Positions 53,124 through 63,834 are shown, counted from the stretch's first letter. The stretch: DNA of 64,000 bases from Clostridiaceae bacterium (GCA_012728015.1 JAAYFY010000039.1:21268-85267); one strand, 5' to 3'. Notes: generated by a model from the sequence alone, not told the origin. Made by a program: numbers and translations.

Positions 53124-54716
53124 TCATGGGGAAATATCACTGAGCTCCAGCCCCTTGTTCTTGTCTTTTGCCCATTGGATGGACCACTCATTCTCAAAGA
53201 GCAGGACGTAGTTTTCGCGGCTGTCCCTGATGATCCTGGTGGAAGAGGTCAGGTTCAGTTTAGCCGGTTCATCAGGCGATGATACAATCCAGCGGGCATA
53301 GTGGTGAGGAAGCATCTGCATATTAAGGTCCACCGAATACTCATTCTTCAGCCTGTATTCAAGAACCTCGAACTGCAGCACGCCCACCGCTCCTACTATG
53401 AACTCCTCAATACCTATGTCAGGTTCCTTATATAACTGGATTGCCCCTTCCTGCGCCAGCTGGATAATGCCTTTGAGGAACTGTTTGCGCTTCATGGTGT
53501 CCTTCGCTGAAACCCGGGCAAAATGCTCGGCAGGAAAGCTCGGTATTCCTGTAAATACCAGGCCTCCCCTGGCACTCAGGACATCGCTTATCCGGAAAAT
53601 GCCCGGGTCGAAGAGCCCGACGATATCGCCCGGATAGGCTTTTTCAATTACTTCGCGTTCCTGTGCCATGAGCTGTTGGGGCTGCGCCAGGCGCACGATC
53701 TTTTCCGGGCCGCTGTGGATAGCCTCCATCCCCCGCTGGAATACCCCTGAACAAATCCGGATGAACGCGATCCTGTCCCTGTGCTTTGGGTTCATATTTG
53801 CCTGGATCTTAAATACGAAACCGGTGAAATCTTGGTCTTCAGGGCTGATGACCTTATCGCCGAAGACACGTGACCCTGGCGGCGGAGCCATCTTCAGGAA
53901 TTCTTCCAGAAACGGGCTCACACCGAAATTGGTCATGGCGCTCCCGAAAAAGATGGGAGTAAGTTCTCCCTTCAGGACCCTGCCAAGATCAAATTCATCG
54001 CCGGCCATATCCAGAAGCTCTATCTCCTCAACCAGCCTGGAATAATAGGGCTCCCCTAAGAGATCTTTGAACACAGGATCGTCCACCGACCCTTTTGTCG
54101 AGGCTACAATAGCCTGCCCATGGGATCTGTCCCCGGTGAAAAGCTCTATCTGGCGCAGCTGCCTGTTATATACACCCTTGAAATCTCCGTCGGTACCGAT
54201 GGGCCAGTTGATTGGATAGGAACGGATGCCCAGGACGTCCTCCAGGTCCTGCATCAGGGTAAAGGGGTCCTTGATGGCCCTGTCCAGCTTGTTTATAAAG
54301 GTAAAAATGGGAATCTGCCTCATCCTGCAGACATGGAACAGCTTTATGGTCTGGGCTTCAACACCCTTCGCGCCGTCAAGCAGCATCACAGCGCTGTCGG
54401 CCGCAACCAGGGTGCGGTAAGTGTCCTCGCTGAAATCCTGGTGGCCAGGCGTATCCAGAATATTGATGCAAAAGCCCTGGTACTGGAACTGCATAACGCT
54501 GGATGTCACAGAGATCCCGCGCTGCTTCTCTATCTCCATCCAGTCCGACACGGCGTAACGGGATACCTTTCTCGCTTTGACCGAACCTGCCATATGGATG
54601 GCTCCTCCATAGAGGAGCAGCTTCTCGGTCAGGGTGGTTTTGCCCGCGTCGGGGTGGGATATGATTGCAAAGGTCCGCCTTCTTTCAATCTCCTTCATCA
54701 GTTGTGAATCCGCCAT
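53124..54716 (-). CDS. prfC: Peptide chain release factor 3
   Basis: 530 residues, translational GTPase: SHPDAGKTTLTEKLL (P-loop), RGISVTSSVMQF (switch I), DTPGHQDFSEDT (G3), NKLDR (G4). Domain II and RF3-specific C-terminal domain follow (VGVLQFEVLEYRLKNEYSV). It recycles RF1 and RF2 after termination. Confidence 0.96.
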   Translation of the reverse strand: MADSQLMKEIERRRTFAIISHPDAGKTTLTEKLLLYGGAIHMAGSVKARKVSRYAVSDWMEIEKQRGISVTSSVMQFQYQGFCINILDTPGHQDFSEDTYRTLVAADSAVMLLDGAKGVEAQTIKLFHVCRMRQIPIFTFINKLDRAIKDPFTLMQDLEDVLGIRSYPINWPIGTDGDFKGVYNRQLRQIELFTGDRSHGQAIVASTKGSVDDPVFKDLLGEPYYSRLVEEIELLDMAGDEFDLGRVLKGELTPIFFGSAMTNFGVSPFLEEFLKMAPPPGSRVFGDKVISPEDQDFTGFVFKIQANMNPKHRDRIAFIRICSGVFQRGMEAIHSGPEKIVRLAQPQQLMAQEREVIEKAYPGDIVGLFDPGIFRISDVLSARGGLVFTGIPSFPAEHFARVSAKDTMKRKQFLKGIIQLAQEGAIQLYKEPDIGIEEFIVGAVGVLQFEVLEYRLKNEYSVDLNMQMLPHHYARWIVSSPDEPAKLNLTSSTRIIRDSRENYVLLFENEWSIQWAKDKNKGLELSDISP

Positions 54717-54936
54717 AGTGCTTTAATACCTGCCTTACCGCGCATTAAACAATAGTATTCTCGGAAAGATACAAATCATATTTTATAAGCAACCCCCGTA
54801 CTCGTCAAGCAAGCGTTTAAAGTTCATAAAAGCGCGGATGGCTTGCGGTTGCTATTCACTTGATACACGTTTCATGGTATGATAATACTAATTTATTAGC
54901 AGGTTAATGAATAACACATATTGTGTGGTGAGGGAT

Positions 54937-56214
54937 ATGGATACCAGGTCAATGGCGTTAGAAGCCAAAAAGGCCTCCATCCTTATGCAGGGAGTTTCCA
55001 CCGAGCTCAAGAACAGCGCTCTTGAAAGGATTGCCGGGACTCTTCTTGAGAGAAAGGATGAGATCCTTGAGGCCAATAAACAGGATATGGAGAGGAGCGC
55101 TGCCGAGGATCTTGCCGCCCCGCTTTTAAAGAGGCTGAAGTTCGATGAGAAAAAGCTCAATGACGTGGTCGAGGGCATTCACAGCCTTATCGGCCTCGAT
55201 GATCCTGTGGGTAAAACGCTGCTTGCCCGGGAACTGGACGAAGGTCTGAGGCTCTACAGGGTGAGCTGCCCCATAGGTGTGATTGGCATAATCTTCGAAT
55301 CGCGGCCTGACGCATTGGTCCAGATATCCACACTATGCCTGAAAAGCGGGAACGCCGTTCTATTAAAGGGCGGAAGAGAGGCCACGCTGACAAACCGCAT
55401 ACTGACACAAGCTATTTCGGAGGCGTCTATGGAAACCGGCATGCCGGATAACTGGATCAACCTCCTGGAAAGCCGGGAAGAGGTTAATGAAATGCTGGCC
55501 CTGGACGAGTATGTTGACCTGATCATCCCCCGCGGCTCAAACGAGTTCGTCCGATATATTATGGATAATTCGCGCATCCCGGTCCTGGGACACGCCGACG
55601 GCATCTGCCATGTGTATATCGACAGGGACATAGATGTGAAACGGGCTGTGGATATTGTCGCAGATTCCAAGACCCAGTATGTCGCAGTCTGCAACGCCCT
55701 GGAAACCCTGCTCATCCATAAGGATTCGGCAGAGAAGGTTCTGCCTGCGCTGAAAGAGGCATTGGACACAAAATCTGTGGAGATAAGAGGGTGTGAAAGA
55801 ACACGCAGAATCATCCCCTGTAAAAAAGTCTCCGAAGAGGACTGGAAAACCGAATACCTTGATCTGGTGCTTTCCATAAAGATAGTTGACTCACTGGACG
55901 AGGCCATAGAGCATATCAATACCTACGGCTCCGGTCATACCGACTCCATTGTTTCACGGGACGAAGAAAGTGTTAAGCGCTTCCTGGAATATGTGGATTC
56001 GGGGAATGTGTTTGCAAACTGCTCAACCCGGTTCAGCGACGGTTTCAGATACGGCTTCGGCGCCGAGGTGGGTATAAGTACCAATAAGATCCACGCCCGG
56101 GGACCCGTCGGGCTGGATGGCCTGGTAACCTACAAATACAAGCTGATAGGCGATGGCCATATTGTAGCCGATTATGCCTCAAACAAACGGCGCTTTTTCC
56201 ACAGGGATCTTTAA
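54937..56214 (+). CDS. proA: Glutamate-5-semialdehyde dehydrogenase (gamma-glutamyl phosphate reductase)
   Basis: 425 residues, aldehyde dehydrogenase fold, with GVIGIIFESRPDALVQ, LKGGREA, the catalytic Cys in VAVCNALETLLIH and GVGISTNK-like GAEVGISTNKIHARGP. Second step of proline synthesis. ATG 54937 follows GTGAGG; the ATG at 54907 is an alternative with a weaker site. proB is absent here. Confidence 0.94.
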   Translation: MDTRSMALEAKKASILMQGVSTELKNSALERIAGTLLERKDEILEANKQDMERSAAEDLAAPLLKRLKFDEKKLNDVVEGIHSLIGLDDPVGKTLLARELDEGLRLYRVSCPIGVIGIIFESRPDALVQISTLCLKSGNAVLLKGGREATLTNRILTQAISEASMETGMPDNWINLLESREEVNEMLALDEYVDLIIPRGSNEFVRYIMDNSRIPVLGHADGICHVYIDRDIDVKRAVDIVADSKTQYVAVCNALETLLIHKDSAEKVLPALKEALDTKSVEIRGCERTRRIIPCKKVSEEDWKTEYLDLVLSIKIVDSLDEAIEHINTYGSGHTDSIVSRDEESVKRFLEYVDSGNVFANCSTRFSDGFRYGFGAEVGISTNKIHARGPVGLDGLVTYKYKLIGDGHIVADYASNKRRFFHRDL

Positions 56215-56325
56215 TTCATTCAGTAAAGAACATCGCGCTGATTTGACGCTGTTTCCTTATACATATATAATCCGTTTTATAAAGGTATTTTTTGTTTATT
56301 GTCTTAGAATGAGGAGGACTTTATA

Positions 56326-56961
56326 ATGTTCAACAGGAAAAAACCGGCCGTTCTTGCATCGTCCTTGTTGGCAGTGCTCTTGGCTTTGTTGCTGACAGGC
56401 TGCGGCATATCTGGAAGAAGCGCGAACCCAAAAGATCCGGTCAATCAGCAGATTGATACTGAGGGCATAAATGACACCGGTAAAGCTGACAAGAATAGCA
56501 CAACAGGCAAAAACAGCGCGGATACTCCCAACACGAATGACATTGGCATGGCTGATGAAGGAAGCACAACAGGTGAAGACAGCGTCGAGGATGAAGTTGA
56601 GTCCAACGGTGAAATAATCTACGAAGAATATAATGAACTGATTCTTGCTTATTACGAAGCGATTAATAACGTAGATGCAGATGCTATGTATGCGCTCTTC
56701 GATGATGAATTCCAATCCGAGAATCAGCATATGAAGGATTATGTGGAAGAGCGGATGGCAGTGATGAAGGATGAGAGAGATAAATGGTTCGGCGGCGATT
56801 GGTACAATCGTGTCACGGCAGGAGAACCAGAATTATTCTGGGACAATATATACGGCATTGAGGTAACCATTGACGGCGAATATTGTGATTACCTGTATAT
56901 CCAAAAGGAAGCTGATGGCAGGTACTACATTAATGTGGAAACAACCCATTTCTGGCATTGA
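56326..56961 (+). CDS. Lipoprotein with repeat linker, unknown function
   Basis: 211 residues. Lipobox LLTGC (Cys26). Residues 49-88 hold two copies of a degenerate unit, NDxGxAD(x)xSTTG(x)xS, about 22 residues long. The C-terminal domain (YEEYNELILAYYEAINNVDADAMYALFDDEF) looks like an SnoaL/NTF2-like or DUF-type domain. No partner genes. Strong ribosome site GAGGAGG before ATG 56326. Confidence 0.75.
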   Translation: MFNRKKPAVLASSLLAVLLALLLTGCGISGRSANPKDPVNQQIDTEGINDTGKADKNSTTGKNSADTPNTNDIGMADEGSTTGEDSVEDEVESNGEIIYEEYNELILAYYEAINNVDADAMYALFDDEFQSENQHMKDYVEERMAVMKDERDKWFGGDWYNRVTAGEPELFWDNIYGIEVTIDGEYCDYLYIQKEADGRYYINVETTHFWH

Positions 56962-57031
56962 TTCGGTGCTAATCGGCAGTGCTATCCAATAAAAAACCCA
57001 AAGTAAATTGACGCTATGGTAATGATCTTAA

Positions 57032-57060
57032 AAGGAGCCGCGACTTGCGGCTCCTTAATT
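57032..57060 (-). terminator. Terminator of xylB-xylR-xylA
   Basis: AAGGAGCCGC and GCGGCTCCTT form a perfect ten-base-pair stem with a five-base loop, 13 bases past the xylA stop; the minus-strand tail is TTTAAGAT. Confidence 0.75.
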
Positions 57061-57072
57061 GATTCAGGAGAA

Positions 57073-58395
57073 TTACCTGGTTTCCAGCAGGTACTGGTTG
57101 AATATAGCTTCCAACAGTTCCTGGCGTCCGGAAGAGAGCTTCGGCTCGCCGTTCTTGAGGGTATAGGCTTCCAGTTCCTTGAAGCCAACCTTCCCTTCAA
57201 CGATGTCCTTACCGATTCCATAGGTGTAACTCTCATAACGCTTGGCTATGAAATCCTCGAATACGCGGTCCTCAATGAGCTTCGCGGCAACCTTCAGGCC
57301 CTTTGCGAAGGAATCCATGCCGACGATATGGCCATAGAACAGATCCTCAGGCTCAAAGGAAGCCCTGCGTACCTTGGCGTCAAAGTTGAGGCCGCCCGTG
57401 GTGAAGCCGCCCATCATGAGCACTTCATACATGGCCAGGGTGGTATCATAGAGGTTGGTGGGGAACTGGTCGGTATCCCAGCCCAGCATCAGGTCGCCCT
57501 GGTTGGCATCGATGCTGCCGAGGGCGTTGTTGATCCTGGCAACCCTCAGGTCATGCTGGAAGGTATGCATGGCCAGTGTTGCGTGGTTGGCCTCGATGTT
57601 GAGCTTGAAGTACGGATCAAGACCATAGCTCTTCAAAAATCCGATTACTGTTGCGGCGTCAAAGTCGTACTGGTGCTTTGTAGGTTCCTTCGGCTTGGGC
57701 TCGATAAGAAACTGCCCGTCAAACCCGATCTCCCTGGCATAATCAACAGCCATGCGAAGGAAACGGGCTAGGTTGTCCAGTTCCAGCTTCATGTCGGTAT
57801 TGAGCAGTGTCTCGTAGCCTTCGCGGCCTCCCCAGAACACATAGTTCTGGCCGCCCAATTCCTTTGTGATCTCCATTGCTTTCTTAACCTGGGACGCGGC
57901 ATAGGCGAAGACGTCGGCATTGCAGGATGTGGACGCGCCATGGGCAAACCTGGGATGGCTGAAAGCATTGGTTGTTCCCCAAAGGAGCTTGACATCACTG
58001 TTCTTCATGCGGTCCTTGATCTTTTCCACAACCTTGTCAAGACGCCTGTTGGTCTCTGCAAGATCATCAGCCTCCGGGGCTATATCCCTGTCATGGAAGC
58101 AGAAAAACGGAACGCCCAGCTTCTCACAGAATTCGAAGTTGGCCTCCACCTTGGCATAGGCCAGGTCCATGGGATCGGTGATATTGTCCCAGGGCCTTTG
58201 TGCTGTTCCAGCCCCGAACATATCCACGCCCCTGGCCTGGAATGTATGCCAGTAGGCAACAGCAAAGCGCAGATGCTCCTTCATGGTCTTGCCGGCAATA
58301 ACCTCGTCGGGGTTGTAGTACTTAAACGCCAGTAGATTCTTCGATTCCGGCCCCTCATACTTAATCTTGCCGATTCCTTTGAAAAACTCTGACAT
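57073..58395 (-). CDS. xylA: Xylose isomerase
   Basis: 440 residues. Metal and substrate residues are in place: [56 protein letters not shown], and [19 protein letters not shown]. It converts xylose to xylulose. ATG 58395 has AAGGAGG at six bases. Last gene of the operon. Confidence 0.97.
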   Translation of the reverse strand: MSEFFKGIGKIKYEGPESKNLLAFKYYNPDEVIAGKTMKEHLRFAVAYWHTFQARGVDMFGAGTAQRPWDNITDPMDLAYAKVEANFEFCEKLGVPFFCFHDRDIAPEADDLAETNRRLDKVVEKIKDRMKNSDVKLLWGTTNAFSHPRFAHGASTSCNADVFAYAASQVKKAMEITKELGGQNYVFWGGREGYETLLNTDMKLELDNLARFLRMAVDYAREIGFDGQFLIEPKPKEPTKHQYDFDAATVIGFLKSYGLDPYFKLNIEANHATLAMHTFQHDLRVARINNALGSIDANQGDLMLGWDTDQFPTNLYDTTLAMYEVLMMGGFTTGGLNFDAKVRRASFEPEDLFYGHIVGMDSFAKGLKVAAKLIEDRVFEDFIAKRYESYTYGIGKDIVEGKVGFKELEAYTLKNGEPKLSSGRQELLEAIFNQYLLETR

Positions 58396-58463
58396 AATTG
58401 TTATCCTCCTTGTTTAAATATATGGTTCATACCTTAATAAGTAACATGTGTTTACCGCTCCGG

Positions 58464-59657
58464 CTATTTGCCGAAGAGCTTTCTGATTGGTATTATGGCC
58501 GCGCCCAGGGCTGAGGAGTTTTCCCCGAAGCTGGACGGGACGATGCTGCAGTTCTCCGCCAGATGTGCCAGGGCTGTTTTAAGCGCGGACCTGGTGATGT
58601 CATCAAGGACCAGTTGGGCATACTGGGGAAACTTCTTGCCGATAACGATGGTTTGCGGATTCAGGGCATTGATGAGGTAGCCAATGGCTTTTCCAAGGCT
58701 CACGGCGGCCTCTTTGAAGATCTCCAGGCATAGGCGGTTTCCCTCAAGGGCACCCTTAAGGAGGGCTTCAAAATTCTGATCGATGGTGTTCCCGGAAATA
58801 CCCGGGTTAGTTTTTGACATCATCTCCCTGTATTTTTCAGCCATGGCGTTGATGGATGCCATGGTTTCAAGGCAGCCCGCATTTCCGCATTTGCACCTGG
58901 GACCGTTCTCATCAACAGAAATGTGCCCCACCTCACCCGCGCTTCCGGTGTACCCGCGGTAGATCTTTCCCCTCACAAAGATACCCGCGCCGATACCCGA
59001 TTCGATATTGATGCAGACGAAATCCTCCACGCCCCTGCATATACCCAGCCAGTTCTCGCAGAAAGCCGAGCACATGGCCTCGTTATCGAGGTAGACCGCG
59101 GCTTTAAGCTTCTGGCTAAGGCTCTCCTTTATATCCACGTTTGACCAACCAAGGTTCGGCGCAAGATATATCCTCCGGTTGGTAATGTCCAGCATTCCAG
59201 GTATGGATACGCCCACCCCCAGAATCCTGTCCTTATTTAGTTTCAGGCTTGATACCACAGTATCATAGATTCGCCTGATCCGGTCGACGGCCTGTTCCGG
59301 AGTGAGGGGCGAACGGTTTTCCCATCTCTCCTCATAGTGCACCTTCCCCGTGATATCCAGCACCACCGTGTAGATAAACCTCATGTCTATGTCAAAACCA
59401 AAGGCGTAGTAGGAATCCGGGTTTATCTCAAGAATGACCGGCTTTCTGCCGCCGGAAGATTTGCCCTCGCCCACCTCCCTTATGAACTGGGCACCAAGGA
59501 GTTCTCTCACAATGGCTCCCGTAGCGGTGGGCGAAAGTCCCGTGCAATCGGCCAGGGCCTTTCGCGAAACTCCCTTGGTGGTCCTGATGATGTCCAGTAT
59601 GGCGGCTTTGTTCAGTTCCTTCAAATACTTGTTATTGCCCGTCCTTGTTTCTCTCAA
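58464..59657 (-). CDS. xylR: ROK family repressor, XylR-like
   Basis: 397 residues: an N-terminal winged helix (VSRKALADCTGLSPTATGAIVREL) and a C-terminal ROK domain with the zinc motif CKCGNAGCLETMAS. Located between xylB and xylA, so it should repress the xyl operon and respond to xylose. TTG 59657 with GAGGTG six bases before, immediately after the xylB stop; the frame is open to 59711 across the end of xylB. Confidence 0.9.
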   Translation of the reverse strand: MRETRTGNNKYLKELNKAAILDIIRTTKGVSRKALADCTGLSPTATGAIVRELLGAQFIREVGEGKSSGGRKPVILEINPDSYYAFGFDIDMRFIYTVVLDITGKVHYEERWENRSPLTPEQAVDRIRRIYDTVVSSLKLNKDRILGVGVSIPGMLDITNRRIYLAPNLGWSNVDIKESLSQKLKAAVYLDNEAMCSAFCENWLGICRGVEDFVCINIESGIGAGIFVRGKIYRGYTGSAGEVGHISVDENGPRCKCGNAGCLETMASINAMAEKYREMMSKTNPGISGNTIDQNFEALLKGALEGNRLCLEIFKEAAVSLGKAIGYLINALNPQTIVIGKKFPQYAQLVLDDITRSALKTALAHLAENCSIVPSSFGENSSALGAAIIPIRKLFGK

Positions 59658-59673
59658 CAAATACACCTCAAAA

Positions 59674-61206
59674 TCAGCTCTGGTTGACCTTCGCCAGGGT
59701 CTTGAAGTCATTCTTCAGTGACTGGTAGATGTCGTTGTAAAGGCTGTAGAATTTCTGGTAGGCAACATGGTTATCCTTGTTGTAATCCTGGTGTGTAACC
59801 ACCCTGATGGTTTGGTCGCAGGCCTCGGGAACACTCTTGTATATGCCCGCGCCTACGCCTGCCAGGAGAGCGACGCCCAGGGCCGGACCCTCGCTGGAGT
59901 TCACGGTGCAAATGGGGGTTCCGAAGAGGTCGGCCTGGATCTGCCTCCACAGCGGGCTCTTTCCTCCGCCGCCCGATGCCCTGACCTCGTTGATCCCAAT
60001 ACCCATTTCCTTTATGATATCCAGACAGTTCTTAAGGCTGTAGGCAACGCCTTCCATAACGGCCCGCAGGAATTCACGCTTTGTGTGTTTTGCGGAGATG
60101 CCGAAGAAAACACCCCTGCAGTCAGGATCAAGATGGGGTGTCCTTTCTCCCATGAGATATGGCAGGTAAATAAGCCCATCGGCGCCAACGGCCACCTTTT
60201 CGGCCGCCTTGTCTATCAGGTAGTACGGGTCGACATCCAGAAGACCGGCAACAGAAATCTCTTCATGGCAGAAGTTATTCCTGAACCACTGGAGCGACAG
60301 GCCCGCGCCCTGGGTAACACCCATGATGTGCCATGTGTTGGGAACGGCATGGCAGAATGTATGTACGCGGCCTTTGGGGTCGATGCTCACCTTGTCGGTA
60401 TAGGCGAATACAACACCCGATGTTCCTATGGTCGATGAAATGACGCCCGGCTTAACGATTCCGTTACCTACAGCGCCGGCAGCCTGGTCACCTCCGCCGC
60501 CCACTACAATGGTGCCCTCAGCAAGCCCGGTAAGCTCAGCTGCCTTTTTGCTCACTGTTCCGGTAACCTCCTGGGATTCATAAACCTTACCCAGCATATC
60601 CTTGTCAATTCCCAGCTTCTGCAGGACTTCATCGCTCCATCTGCGGTTGGGCACATCCAGAAGCTGCATACCGCTGGCATCTGATACCTCGGTGGCATAC
60701 TCACCGGTCAGACAGAAGCGGATATAATCCTTGGGCAAAAGGATTTTACGCGCCTTCTCGTAGATTTCAGGCTCGTTGTTCATAACCCATTTGATCTTGG
60801 AAGCCGTAAAACCTGTGAGAGCAGGATTGGCAGTGATCTCGATCAGCCGCTTCGCCCCCACAAGGGAGGTAATCTCTTCGCATTCCTGGGCGCTGCGCTG
60901 ATCGCACCAGATGATTGATCTTCTCAATACCTTGTCATCCGCGTCCAGAAGAACCAGACCATGCATCTGCCCCGAAAGGCCTACGCCCTTGATGTCCCTG
61001 GGGTTGACCCCGCTCTGCGCGATCACGTTGCGTGTTGATACGCATGTAGCTTTCCACCAGTCCTCGGGGTCCTGCTCGGCCCATCCGTTCCTGGGCTGAT
61101 AAAGCGGGTATTCCTGGGTATCGCTTGCTATTGTCGTTCCGTTTACATCAAACAAAACCGTCTTGGTACCTGATGTGCCTATGTCGATGCCAAGAAGGTA
61201 TGCCAT
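59674..61206 (-). CDS. xylB: Xylulokinase
   Basis: 510 residues, FGGY kinase: GIDIGTSGTKTVLFDV, LSGQMHGLVLLD, and ASGGGGKSPLWRQIQADLFG. Phosphorylates D-xylulose to D-xylulose 5-phosphate. First gene of the xylB-xylR-xylA operon with promoter at 61247-61275. ATG 61206 with GGAGGTGGGG. Confidence 0.96.
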   Translation of the reverse strand: MAYLLGIDIGTSGTKTVLFDVNGTTIASDTQEYPLYQPRNGWAEQDPEDWWKATCVSTRNVIAQSGVNPRDIKGVGLSGQMHGLVLLDADDKVLRRSIIWCDQRSAQECEEITSLVGAKRLIEITANPALTGFTASKIKWVMNNEPEIYEKARKILLPKDYIRFCLTGEYATEVSDASGMQLLDVPNRRWSDEVLQKLGIDKDMLGKVYESQEVTGTVSKKAAELTGLAEGTIVVGGGGDQAAGAVGNGIVKPGVISSTIGTSGVVFAYTDKVSIDPKGRVHTFCHAVPNTWHIMGVTQGAGLSLQWFRNNFCHEEISVAGLLDVDPYYLIDKAAEKVAVGADGLIYLPYLMGERTPHLDPDCRGVFFGISAKHTKREFLRAVMEGVAYSLKNCLDIIKEMGIGINEVRASGGGGKSPLWRQIQADLFGTPICTVNSSEGPALGVALLAGVGAGIYKSVPEACDQTIRVVTHQDYNKDNHVAYQKFYSLYNDIYQSLKNDFKTLAKVNQS

Positions 61207-61246
61207 GGTTACCCCACCTCCAAAACTTATTAATCTGACATTATTA

Positions 61247-61275
61247 AGTCTATCCTAATTTATTCCTCATTGCAA
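61247..61275 (-). promoter_or_regulatory. xylB operon promoter
   Basis: On the minus strand, TTGCAA (61275-61270) and TAGACT (61252-61247), 17-base spacer, about 40 bases before xylB. No clear XylR operator is visible between xylB and the GH3 gene. Confidence 0.5.
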
Positions 61276-61431
61276 TAGTGATTTGTTCATTCTGAATAAT
61301 TTTTAAACCGTTTTTTATTTTACTTTTATTAACCATGACTGTATCATTAAATCAGGCGGGATGGCCGGGCGGCATTTGTCGGTCCGGTTATGTCGCGGTA
61401 TTTCGCAATATCAATGGAGGTACACAAAACC

Positions 61432-63804
61432 ATGATCTACAAGGATCCTTCAAGGCCAGTGGAAGAGCGCGCCAGGGACTTGCTTTCCAGGATGACCCTG
61501 GATGAGAAAATTGCCCAGATGACATGGGTCAGGCTTATTAAAATCATAACCGACCGCCATACCCTTACCTTTTCCGGGGAAAAGGCGGCGGAGAATATTC
61601 CCCATGGCATCGGCTACATCAACCGCATCGGCGGCGAAACAGAGCTTAGGCCCGCTGAGATGGCCGATGTCATAAACAGCATCCAGGAATACCTGGTGAA
61701 AGAAACGAGGCTGGGAATACCCGCCCTGTTCGTAACCGAAGCCACGTCGGGTGTATTAAGCCGGGACCATACGCTATTTCCCCAGAATATAGGCGCCGCT
61801 GCCATGTTCAATGAAGACCTTGTACGTCAAATGGGAGACGCGGTGCGAAAAGAGATGCTCTCTACGGGCGAGAGGCTGGCCCTGGCCCCCGTGGTGGACG
61901 TGGTCCGGGACCACCGCTTCGGACGCTGCGAGGAATCCTTCGGCGAGGACGTGTATCTTGTCACACAGTACAGCATGGCCTATACAAAAGGTCTTCAGTC
62001 CGACAGCCTTAAGCAGGGCATAGCGGCAACCCTGAAGCATTTCGCTGCCCAGGGCATCAGTGACGGCGGGCGGAACTGCGCCCCAATTCATATTACAAAA
62101 AGAGAACTTCTGGATTGTTACACAGTCCCTTTCGAGGCGGCAATACGCGAGGCAAACGCGGCATGCGTCATGGCTGCCTATCACGAATGGCATGACAGGC
62201 CCTGCCATGTTTCAGAAGAACTATTGTTCGAGATCCTCGGTAAGAAACTGGGGTTTGATGGGCTCTTAATGGCTGACGGCAACGGCATCAAGGACATCAG
62301 GGATTTCCACGGCTATTGCGAAACCCTGGATGAGGCCATCGTGCTGGCCCTTAAGGCAGGCATCCAGATGGAACTCCTGGAACAAAGCCTGAAGGATAAC
62401 TTAAAGCCGCTGGTGGAAAACGGGCGTATTGACATATCAATAATAGACCGGGCTGTTGAGAAGATGCTGGCCTTAAAGTTCCGGCTCGGCCTTTTCGACA
62501 ATCCCTACGTGGATGTCAGCCGCGTTTCCGAGACGGTATGCTGCAGGAAACACAGGGAAATAGCGGGGAAAATGGCGCGCCAGTCCCTCACCCTGCTAAA
62601 GAACAAGCATAACATCCTGCCCCTTTCACCCGATATCGGGAGCATCGCCGTGGTGGGCCCTCTTGCCGACAGGAAGGAATTCGCGTACAGCGACTATTCC
62701 TACCCGTCCCATATCGAGTACATGTACTACATCACCGAATCCCTGGAGGATGAGAACATCCCCACATCGTTTTTCCTGAAACGGAAGGACACCCGGTTCG
62801 AAGACCTGTACCATGACATAAAGACCGTGTACCAGGCCATCTGCGAAAGGGTGGCTCCTTCGACCCGGGTTTACCTGGCCCCCGGCCTGAAGGACACGAC
62901 CGACTATAACCGTGATCCTGGTTTCTATTCCATCGGGGAGGCGGTGGAGGCCGCATCCAGGGCCGATGTGGTTATCGCGGTGTGCGGGGATACAAGCGGG
63001 CTTGGCCATGAAAACGACAGCGGGGAATCGGTGGACCGGGTTGAAATCTACCTGTCCCATGAGCAAAGGACACTGCTTAAAGAGTTGAAGATGCTTGGTA
63101 AACCCATCATACTGGTTCTTTGCAACGGAAGACCCCTGGAACTGTCCTACGAGAACATGGAGATGGACGCCATCCTGGAGGCCTGGCGTCCGGGAATGGA
63201 AGGAGCCGATGCCATCGCCGACGCCCTGTTCGGGAAGTATAACCCGGGCGGCAGGCTTCCGGTTTCCTTACCCAAGAGCCTGGGACAGCTTCCCATCTAC
63301 TATTCTCAGCATGCCACGGGCAAGACCCAGTTCTGGAAGGATTCCTACCTGGAAATGGACACAAAGCCCTTGTACCCCTTTGGTTACGGCCTGAGCTATT
63401 CACGGTTCAGGTACGGGGAAGCCGTCTTCAGCCAGGAAGACGACCGCATCCGCGTAAAGGTGACCGTTTTGAACGAGGGTCCTTACGATGGCGACGAAGT
63501 GGTCCAGGTTTACGTCCGGAAACGATTCACCTCGGTCATACAGCCCGAGCGCGAGCTGAAAGCCTATAAGAGGGTATCCCTGAAAAAGGGAGAGCAGGTT
63601 GCACTAAGCTTTGATATTCTGTACGATTCTTTGGCCTACCACAACAAGGACTACGAGCTCGGGCTTGAAGACTGTGTCCTTGATGTGATGGTGGGCTCCT
63701 CCTCTGAGGACATCCACCACCAGCAGAGCTTCCGGCTGCGTTTTGAAAACGGCATGAGAAAGGTAAGCCAGCGGGTGTTCGCCAACCCGGCAATCATAGA
63801 ATAG
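61432..63804 (+). CDS. GH3 glycosidase (beta-xylosidase or beta-glucosidase)
   Basis: 790 residues, no signal peptide, so cytoplasmic. Layout: N-terminal TIM barrel (ERARDLLSRMTLDEKIAQM; DHRFGRCEESFGED; GFDGLLMADGNGIKDI with the nucleophile Asp), alpha/beta sandwich (GDTSGLGHENDSGES) and a fibronectin III-like C-terminal domain (DGDEVVQVYV, ELKAYKRVSLKKGE). Neighbouring xyl genes on the divergent strand suggest xylo-oligosaccharide hydrolysis, though beta-glucosidase is possible. ATG 61432 with GGAGG 11 bases upstream. Confidence 0.9.
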   Translation: MIYKDPSRPVEERARDLLSRMTLDEKIAQMTWVRLIKIITDRHTLTFSGEKAAENIPHGIGYINRIGGETELRPAEMADVINSIQEYLVKETRLGIPALFVTEATSGVLSRDHTLFPQNIGAAAMFNEDLVRQMGDAVRKEMLSTGERLALAPVVDVVRDHRFGRCEESFGEDVYLVTQYSMAYTKGLQSDSLKQGIAATLKHFAAQGISDGGRNCAPIHITKRELLDCYTVPFEAAIREANAACVMAAYHEWHDRPCHVSEELLFEILGKKLGFDGLLMADGNGIKDIRDFHGYCETLDEAIVLALKAGIQMELLEQSLKDNLKPLVENGRIDISIIDRAVEKMLALKFRLGLFDNPYVDVSRVSETVCCRKHREIAGKMARQSLTLLKNKHNILPLSPDIGSIAVVGPLADRKEFAYSDYSYPSHIEYMYYITESLEDENIPTSFFLKRKDTRFEDLYHDIKTVYQAICERVAPSTRVYLAPGLKDTTDYNRDPGFYSIGEAVEAASRADVVIAVCGDTSGLGHENDSGESVDRVEIYLSHEQRTLLKELKMLGKPIILVLCNGRPLELSYENMEMDAILEAWRPGMEGADAIADALFGKYNPGGRLPVSLPKSLGQLPIYYSQHATGKTQFWKDSYLEMDTKPLYPFGYGLSYSRFRYGEAVFSQEDDRIRVKVTVLNEGPYDGDEVVQVYVRKRFTSVIQPERELKAYKRVSLKKGEQVALSFDILYDSLAYHNKDYELGLEDCVLDVMVGSSSEDIHHQQSFRLRFENGMRKVSQRVFANPAIIE

Positions 63805-63806
63805 GC

Positions 63807-63834
63807 AAACCAGGGGGACAGTCCCCTTGGTTTT
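63807..63834. repeat. Dispersed repeat copy / hairpin after the GH3 gene
   Basis: AACCAGGGGGAC and GTCCCCTTGGTT form an almost perfect inverted repeat with a one-base centre. Could act as a weak terminator. Confidence 0.7.

Noticed and set aside
56326..56961. Tandem repeat as a mobile or CRISPR-like array
   Set aside because: Only two degenerate copies inside the reading frame of a lipoprotein linker.
61207..61431. XylR operator between xylB and the GH3 gene
   Set aside because: No clear dyad of the TTTGTTT type was found; only a promoter for xylB is supported.
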